This document shows positions 57,424-64,000 of a stretch of DNA of 64,000 nucleotides, piece by piece (position 1 is the stretch's first letter; each line of letters opens with the position of its first letter). Origin of the DNA: Benincasa hispida (lineage: Eukaryota > Streptophyta > Magnoliopsida > Cucurbitales > Cucurbitaceae); assembly GCF_009727055.1 (NCBI RefSeq), contig NC_052349.1, forward strand, positions 49,536,706 to 49,600,705, written 5' to 3'. The notes under the pieces are model-generated. The model was not told where the DNA came from and did not search any database. It saw nothing but the letters and a program-made list of their open reading frames with translations. The position numbers and the translations under genes are program-made.

Positions 57424-59321
57424 TGTTGGATTTTATGTCCTAAAACTCGTAGTTTGTAAATTAATAAACATATATTTTTTTGTTTTTCGATAAAATTGTT
57501 ATTGAAATTGTAATCTTGAATCTAATAAACTAAGGTCCTGAGGATATTTTATGTAGTTTGAACTTGATGTAGTGACATACATGTGGATCAAGTTCAAATA
57601 TACAGCGAAAATGGTCTATAGTATATGAATAAGGTTGGGCGCCTTATTTTGGGGGCACTATGGATGCGGCCTATTTTTTTAGTTAGTACAAACGATGTGA
57701 TCCTAAATCATTCATGTGGAGACATGAAAGTGGAGGCATCCTATGTAAAAAGTTTACATAAGACTGAACCATGAAATAGTAACTTTTTTCGTTCTAAATG
57801 CCGTTTAATGTATAAAACTGACTATTTCGTTAATTAATTACCTAGGTAACTTAATCTTAATCCTGAGCTAACTATGAACTCCTGTTCACTCGGAATTATC
57901 CTTAGATCTACATAGGTGAGGGCAGCTCATTATCATTGGCCCAATAAGCCTCGCATTTTAGGGGTAAGATCAGGTGGATAGCTGGGAACATAGGGTGCAA
58001 GATGGCATTCACTCCTACCCATTATAGGGATAGTAGATAGGTTGTTCCCTTTAGTACTGAATCCAGGTCTTTAACAAGGGGCCCCACCCTCTCCTTAGCC
58101 CGAGAGAGGTTCGGTTTATAGGTTGGACCTTAAACCAATTGTTCATTAGAGGATCGGTGGAACTTAAGGAACAAGATGTAGTCTTGGGGGTAAAACGATT
58201 TTTATGACCCTACAACTACGGGACTATAGTGGAATGACCTGTTAGTTAACGAATGTTGATTAGCTCTGTCTAAAAGAGTTTTAGCCAGCTAATCTTGGAT
58301 CGTTGGAGCCTATAATCTATAGGTCCATTAGGTTCCCCTACTAGCTCATATGAAATAAACTTAGAACAATATGATAGAATAATTCGAATTGTTCGAATTA
58401 GGTGAAGATAGAGAAATCGACAAGTATATGTGATATAGTGGTCGTTTTTCAGTTTAGAGATATAGCTTTAATATTTAATGTGATTTAAATATCAAGAATA
58501 TGAATACGTTAATATTCGGAAGCTCGGAAATAATGGAAATGGTCAAAGATGTAAAAAGTCAAGGAGTTGATTTTTAACTTTGAAAAGTCAAACTTTGACC
58601 GACCTTATATTCAAATGTGATTTGAATTTCGAGAAAATGAATGTGGATTCATGCTCGGGAGGTCAAAATTAGTCAACACGAAAAAATCATAAAAAATCAA
58701 AATGTTGACATTTTGGTCAAAGTTTGACTTTGACAAAATGACTATTTTGCCTTTTGACTCAAGTTAGTGGGAAAATCCAAACTCTTTTTGGATATTACAC
58801 TAACAAAATAGTGGGCTAGGTGTTGGCTTATAGTGGAGACATTAAGCCTACTTAGATGTGGATTCTAGGTGTTGGGTTTTTATCAATTTTTTTCATACAA
58901 TTATTGCATGACTTTTTTCTATAAATTGGGTTTTCAATTTGGATGAAATTTTTTTTGCACATTTTGCCAAAATTGTTTTCAAATTTGGGCTGGAAAAAAA
59001 AAACACTATTTTGTGGAGAATTCATAACCTAAAACCCAACCCAAAAATCCATTTCTTTTTCCATCTCTTTCTCTCTCTCGTTTTCTTCATCCAATGGGTC
59101 CCACAATTCGGTTTTGAGTCCAAAGGATAGTAGATCAACTCTAGTGGTGGTCCGAAGAGTTCGGGTCGAGATTCAGCGAGGAAAAGCAGTTTTCAGGAGC
59201 TTCAAAGGTAATTTTTAATTTACTATTTTTTCCTTCAATTGCGTGCTTTTTTCCTTTAAATTAAAAGCAATTAGAGTGTAATTAGATCCTTATTCCGCTG
59301 CATATGTCTTGTGTTCCATCA
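57424..59321 (+). mobile_element. Copia 3' LTR (inserted element)
   Basis: 1898 bp, TGTTGGATTTTATG to 'gttccatca', followed by the target duplication ATTTG (59322-59326). It is collinear with 52575-54266 apart from a deletion of about 90 bp near 58208. A TATA-like 'tctataaattggg' lies near 58918. Confidence 0.9.
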
Positions 59322-59326
59322 ATTTG

Positions 59327-61112
59327 ATGCTCTGTCACACTATAGCTCCTTGATTAAAAGTGAACACTGATCCTAATATGGATTTCTTAGAATCCTTATT
59401 GGTCTAAAAGTCAAAATCAGTGTATCTAGTAAAGATAAAATCCTTAGCTCTATACATAAGCATATAGCCCCTCATTTTCCTTAGATACTTGAGGATTGTC
59501 TTAATCACATATCTACCAACAATCTCAACTGCATAGCATGGCATACGTAAGACTACCCACATCTGATGCATAAGGAATCTGTCTTATCTCCTCAACCTCT
59601 TAAGGTGTGTTAGGACACTTAGACAATGTAATTCCATACCTAAAAGTAGATTGCCCTTCTTGAAATTTTGCATCAAATATCTGACAAGCATTTTGTCAAT
59701 ATAAGATGCTTAAGACAAGACTAATGTTTGTTCTTACAAGGTTTAATAATTTGAATGTCAAGAATAAATTGTGTTTTCCCAAAAACACTCATTTGAAATT
59801 GAGGAGATGTTCAATTCTTAATTTTAGTAAGAAAGCTTACATCATTTCCAATTAGTAGGATATGATCTACATACAAAATAAGAAAAGAAACAATACATTT
59901 GATGATTTTCTTGTAAACACGATCAAAATCATGAGATTTGACTGCAATGTCAAATCTTATATTCCAAGATTTAGATGCTTGTTTCAATCCATAAATATTC
60001 GCTTAAGCGTGCAAATTATTTACTCTTGACCTTGTTTTATGAAACTCTTTGGTCGATTCATGTACCCTCATTAAGATTGTCATTCAGAAAAATGCAGTAT
60101 TGACATCATTTTCCATATCTCATAATCATAATATGTGGCAATAGATAAGAGAATACAAATAGACTTCAACATGGAAACAAAAGAGAAAGTTTCTTCATAA
60201 TCAATTCCCTCTACTTGGGAACCTTTTTCCACAAGTTTAGCTTTAAAAATCTGTACCTTTCCATCTACACTTGATTTCCTATTGTAGATCCACTTGCAAC
60301 CTATAGATTTTACTCCATTAGGTTCATCTATAAAATCTCAGACCGATTTGAAGTAATAGACTCCATTAGGTTCATCTAAAAATCTATGACTTTTATCCAT
60401 TCATCTTCAACAACATCATTCATTGTCTATTCAAAAGACAATGGATCCTCAATGTCATCATCAATTATGATGATATGGGCTTTGGTTATATATATATAGC
60501 GTAGGATTAGATATAACCATTTCACTACGATGAGACATTCTCAACTCTTGAGAATTATTATTTTGACTAGATGTGCTAGTATCATCAACAATTTTTGTCA
60601 ACGTACTGGCATTATCAACAACTCTTGTTGATGTATTGTTAGTTTCGTTGGAAATCCATCTAATATAATTTTACTATGTGGTTTGTGATCTCTCATATAA
60701 TCTTCTTCTAAAAAAATGGCATTTTTCAACACAAATATTTTATTTTCTTTATGATCATAGAGAAGATAACCTCTTGTCTCTCTGGGATAGCCTACACATT
60801 GGCAAACTTTTGAACAAGGTTCGAATTTTTTTGGATTTGTCGTTAGCATGTGTGTGGGATATCCTCAATTTCTGAAATTTTTTAAACTAGCTTTACGATC
60901 TTTCCATAACTCAAAATGTGTTTCATAAGCACATTTTTTATTGAATATTGTTCAAAATATAAACTGCAGCCTGACTACATACTCCCAAAAAGGTCAGGTA
61001 ATTGAGCATAACTCATTATAAACCAAACCACGTCCAACAGAGATATGTTTCTTCTTTGTAATACACCATTTTGTTTAGTTGTATCAGGTGCTAATAGTTG
61101 AAATGTGAGTCT
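59327..61112 (-). pseudogene. Copia pol, minus strand (split element, piece 1)
   Basis: On the minus strand from 61112: an integrase end block ('NGVLQRRNISLLD', 'MSYAQLPDLF'), the block 60849-60598 ('VGYPRETRGYLLYDHKENKIFV', 'EEDYMRDHKPHSK'), then heavily decayed reverse transcriptase to the RNase H start near 59330 ('LKYLRK.RGYMLMY', 'SVFTFNQGAIV'). It continues at 52569 after removal of the inserted copia. At 61112 it is cut by another copia LTR. Confidence 0.82.
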
Positions 61113-63221
61113 TGTTGGGGTTGATGCCCTAAAGCCTCGTATCCTTTAGTTTGTAAACAGTTTGTACAAACACTTGTGATGTTATAATATATGATATTTT
61201 ACTTCACTTCTTGATTTTGCTAAGTTGTTTGTTTTATTTGCTTTATCACAAACCAATAAACATAAAATCCCTGTTTATCTGTAAAGCATGTATGTGGTGA
61301 CATACAAGTGGATCATGTCTTAAGTGATAACCAAAATGGTCTATAGTATATGGATATAGGAGGAAAACCTTATCCTAGTAACACTACAGATTGTGGGCCC
61401 GTTTGTAGAATGGTCACAAGTGTTGTGACTTGTCACAGATGGTCTGATCCTGATCATTCGTGTAGGGGACATGCGAACGGGGGCGTCCTATACATAAGAC
61501 CTGATCACGAAGTGTTAACGTCTCGTTATAGAACACCGTTCATGACAAAGACTTCACTTCACTAGGATGACCATATACATGACCTCAATTCTGAGTGAGT
61601 TGGGAACTCCTACCATTGAGGGCGGTTCTTTGATTTGTATGGGTGTGAATGGCCAAGTCGCCGACTCAAACCTACCATTTTGGGGATTCGTTTGATTTGG
61701 GAGCTGGGAACTCAGCTACACAAGATGGAATTCACTTCTTCCCCGAAGCAGGGGCAAACAGATAGATAGCTCCCTTAAGGGCTGATTCCAGGGCTTGAAC
61801 GATATTGCGCCACACACCTTCCCTTGGCCTGAGAGGTGTTCACACATAGTAGGACTATGTTGTATTGTTCATTAGAGGAATCGGTGGTACTTAAGGAGTG
61901 AGATGTAACTATAGGGGCAAAATCCAAAATTGGCCCAATTATACTTATGAGCATTTGTGAAGGGTCATCGTACTCATGATTAGTTATATCTGATGGACAC
62001 AAAAATATAACTATGATAAGAATAGTTCAACTATTGGTCTTTAGTGGAATTCCTGGCAGTTAACGAATGGTGGATCTCGTGGCTAAAGAGTTTAGTCAGC
62101 TATTCACGTACCGTTGGAGCTTCGAGCCACAGATCCATAAGGTCCCCTTGGTAGCTTGGATAAAGTTGAGAATCAGTTTTTGGGTCAGTTTGAAATGCTT
62201 AAATTGACAAGAGGGGGTTTGATTATATATGATATAATTGAACTAGTTAATTATATATGATATAATTAACTAAATGTATGAGATACATTATTTTGGAGGA
62301 AATTAGATATAAATATGATTTATATCAAGTAGAGGAGAAATTACTATAGTAGATATATAATATCAAACTATAGGTTAAGAATATAATATTATATTCATTT
62401 ATTAATTAATAAGTCTGTTATGTGATAATTAACCGGGAATTTCCCCTAAATTCTGTTATAGTGGGAAGATTGAATTCAATTATTGTAACTGAAGAAGAAA
62501 ATGAAAATTGTTTTCATTTTGCAAAGGGTTCGAAAAAAAATCGCTCACGGTGTGGAAACTTCACGATCGCTTAGTTGAGAGCATATACGTTAGCGCCTTA
62601 TCGCCTAAACGATCGCACACCCGCATACTAAATGATCTCACGCGTTCTCTAAACGATCGCTCACGTTCTCTAAATGATCGCTTAGCGCGCTAAGCTTTTC
62701 TAAACAATTGCTTAATATTTACTAGACGATCGCTTAGTAAAACCTACATGATCGTGTACCTTTCTCTAAGCGACGAGCACCCAACTATACGATAGTCACC
62801 TACTATCTCCTACTTGCTTGTCGTTCTACATGATCGTCCTTTCCTCATTCCTCTACCAATTCCATCAAAGTCCACTCTTTGGATTCTCACTCCGAGAATA
62901 CCAACGACTTCAAGTGGTGGTGTCGTCCCCAGTTTCTACATAATCATGTGCTGCCGTTCGTGTAGACGATCGTGCTGTAAGACGATTGATTGTTGGGCGA
63001 TTTGGACCTAGAGGAGTCGCTTCCGCTTGTTTGAGATCGTGTGAAGATAGTCTTCAACTGGTAGGTTCACTCAATCTGTTTTTTATATTGTCAAAGCATG
63101 CCTATAATTAGTGTTAAAATGCATATCTGTTTTGTTAGAATGTGTGTGTGGTAATTCGATCACAATGAAATAGGAAAGAGCCGAACGCGCTCATGGATAC
63201 TCTTGTTTAAGAGTTCCTTCA
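61113..63221 (+). mobile_element. Copia 5' LTR of an element leaving the window
   Basis: Starts TGTTGGGGTTGATGCCC at 61113 and ends 'gagttccttca' at 63221, two bases before a near-perfect initiator-Met primer site. Length is 2109 bp. A cluster of 'acgatcg' motifs lies at about 62560-62790. The family differs from the LTRs at 52575 and 57424 but shares the layout. Its 3' end is outside the window, so the target duplication cannot be checked. Confidence 0.85.
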
Positions 63222-63223
63222 AT

Positions 63224-63242
63224 TGGTATCAGAGCCAGGTTC
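63224..63242 (+). promoter_or_regulatory. Primer-binding site, initiator-Met type
   Basis: TGGTATCAGAGCCAGGTTC, the usual primer site of plant copia elements, complementary to the 3' end of initiator tRNA-Met. Confidence 0.93.
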
Positions 63243-64000
63243 TGATATTCCAATTTCATTGATGCAACGAATTGCATATACATTCACGGTAGGTGCATAT
63301 CTACTCTCTGTTTAATTGTTAAATTGTTTGTGGATATGCGGATTAATGGAGTTTTTTGGGATGTTACCTCGGTTTGATTTAATTCTTTTGCATTTTCGGT
63401 TAATTGTAAAGGCCCCTGCATTTTTTGGCACAATTAATTGTTATCGAGTCTGTAATTCAAAGTCAATTTGAGTCTTGAGTCGTTCGTGAAGAAGTTCGGA
63501 GAAAGAGTTACTGTTCTTTGAGGAAGAAGACGATCAAGGATTGATCGGGTCGTGTAGACGATGGGGTAAACGATTGCTGAGTATCGGAGGCTCGAATGTC
63601 GTTTAATGAGCACGCGCACTAGACGATCGTTAGCTCAACAAGCTTCATCACTTAGTAGCCGACTAAACGATCGAAGAGTATCGCACGGTAAATCGTTTAC
63701 CTTTCACCGCATTAAGCGATCACCTAGACGATCAAGCTTCGCAGCCTCGTTATCGTCTAAGCGATCGTTTAGCTTTTGTGCTATCGTCTAGTGTGCGCTA
63801 AACGATCGTTTACCTGGGATGTTTACTAAACGATGAAGTTCTCTTGGTGGTTCAAGACCCGGATTTCCTGTGAACTGGTTTGCTCGGTGGAAAATGTAAT
63901 AGATAGAGTTATTTAATTCCAGTTTTTGTAAAGGTTCATCCCGGTCCATTAATCCTTAGTTTATTACATGAGATGTATGGTTAATTAATATATCATATGG
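63243..64000 (+). mobile_element. Copia leader with 'aacgatcg' motif array
   Basis: The untranslated leader of the element starting at 61113. Between about 63540 and 63835 it holds many copies of a 10-12 bp motif around 'tagacgatcg' or 'taaacgatcg' in both orientations, since the core CGATCG is a palindrome. Open frames here (63606-63791) are products of the motif. Gag is not reached before the window ends. Confidence 0.7.

Noticed and set aside
63606..63791. 61-residue Arg/Ser-rich open frame as a peptide gene
   Set aside because: Generated by the 'aacgatcg' motif array in a copia leader; the untranslated leader normally carries no gene.
62560..63835. CRISPR-like array (repeated short motif with spacers)
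   Set aside because: Motifs are only 10-12 bp, irregularly spaced and degenerate, in plant retrotransposon DNA; no cas genes and no CRISPR architecture.

Overview
This window reads as repeat-dense nuclear DNA of a flowering plant, most likely a eudicot. Cucurbitaceae is a low-confidence guess based on the look of the repeat families. It is A+T-rich and contains no intact host gene that I can recognise. Nearly everything is LTR retrotransposon in several nested layers: Athila-like Ty3/gypsy elements with a tRNA-Asp-type primer site, a second Ty3/gypsy lineage, and several Ty1/copia elements with an initiator-Met-type primer site. One broken but readable host gene, a PRD1-like meiotic recombination gene, lies at 39.7-44.9 kb, with a PPR-like fragment beside it. 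The assembly shows short-read damage: five Illumina Nextera mate-pair junction adapters are built into the sequence, and there are two 15-N gaps with duplicated edges.

Layout. 0-7.6 kb: Athila-type LTR fragment, degenerate short-motif repeats, a minus-strand copia-type LTR, a long LTR ending GTGTGACA that is split by a solo copia LTR with a target duplication, and a copia LTR fragment. 7.6-12.4 kb: Athila-like element A (LTR, primer site, gag, protease, half of the reverse transcriptase). 12.4-15.6 kb: decayed gag-pol piece of another gypsy lineage, butted directly onto A. 15.6-17.8 kb: truncated Athila LTR plus gag start. 17.8-30.0 kb: Athila-like element B, whose gag is split by a 5.16-kb insertion with a TATCG target duplication. 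B carries a long spacer and a lysine/glutamate-rich extra ORF between gag and protease. 30.0-34.5 kb: related element C in inverted orientation, with internal sequence on both sides of its LTR. 34.5-37.65 kb: minus-strand long LTR that has received a mosaic of plastid psbE/psbF/psbL pieces and a receptor-kinase fragment. 37.65-39.4 kb: copia RNase H fragment, a small MULE-like MITE with a 9-bp target duplication, and the PPR-like fragment. 39.7-44.9 kb: PRD1-like pseudogene on the minus strand. 45-49 kb: A+T-rich DNA with nothing recognisable. 49-64 kb: nested copia elements, including one that inserted into the RNase H region of an older minus-strand copia (5-bp target duplication ATTTG), and a further copia 5' LTR and leader running off the window end.

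How it fits together: the region is a sink for retrotransposons that have inserted into one another, recombined and decayed. Stop codons in the 12.4-15.6 kb fragment are mostly TAG where CAG is expected, which fits methylation-driven C-to-T decay. The observations most worth following are the extra ORF shared by the B/C Athila subfamily, the PRD1-like pseudogene, the scrambled plastid/kinase mosaic, and the adapter contamination, which creates false protein ends.
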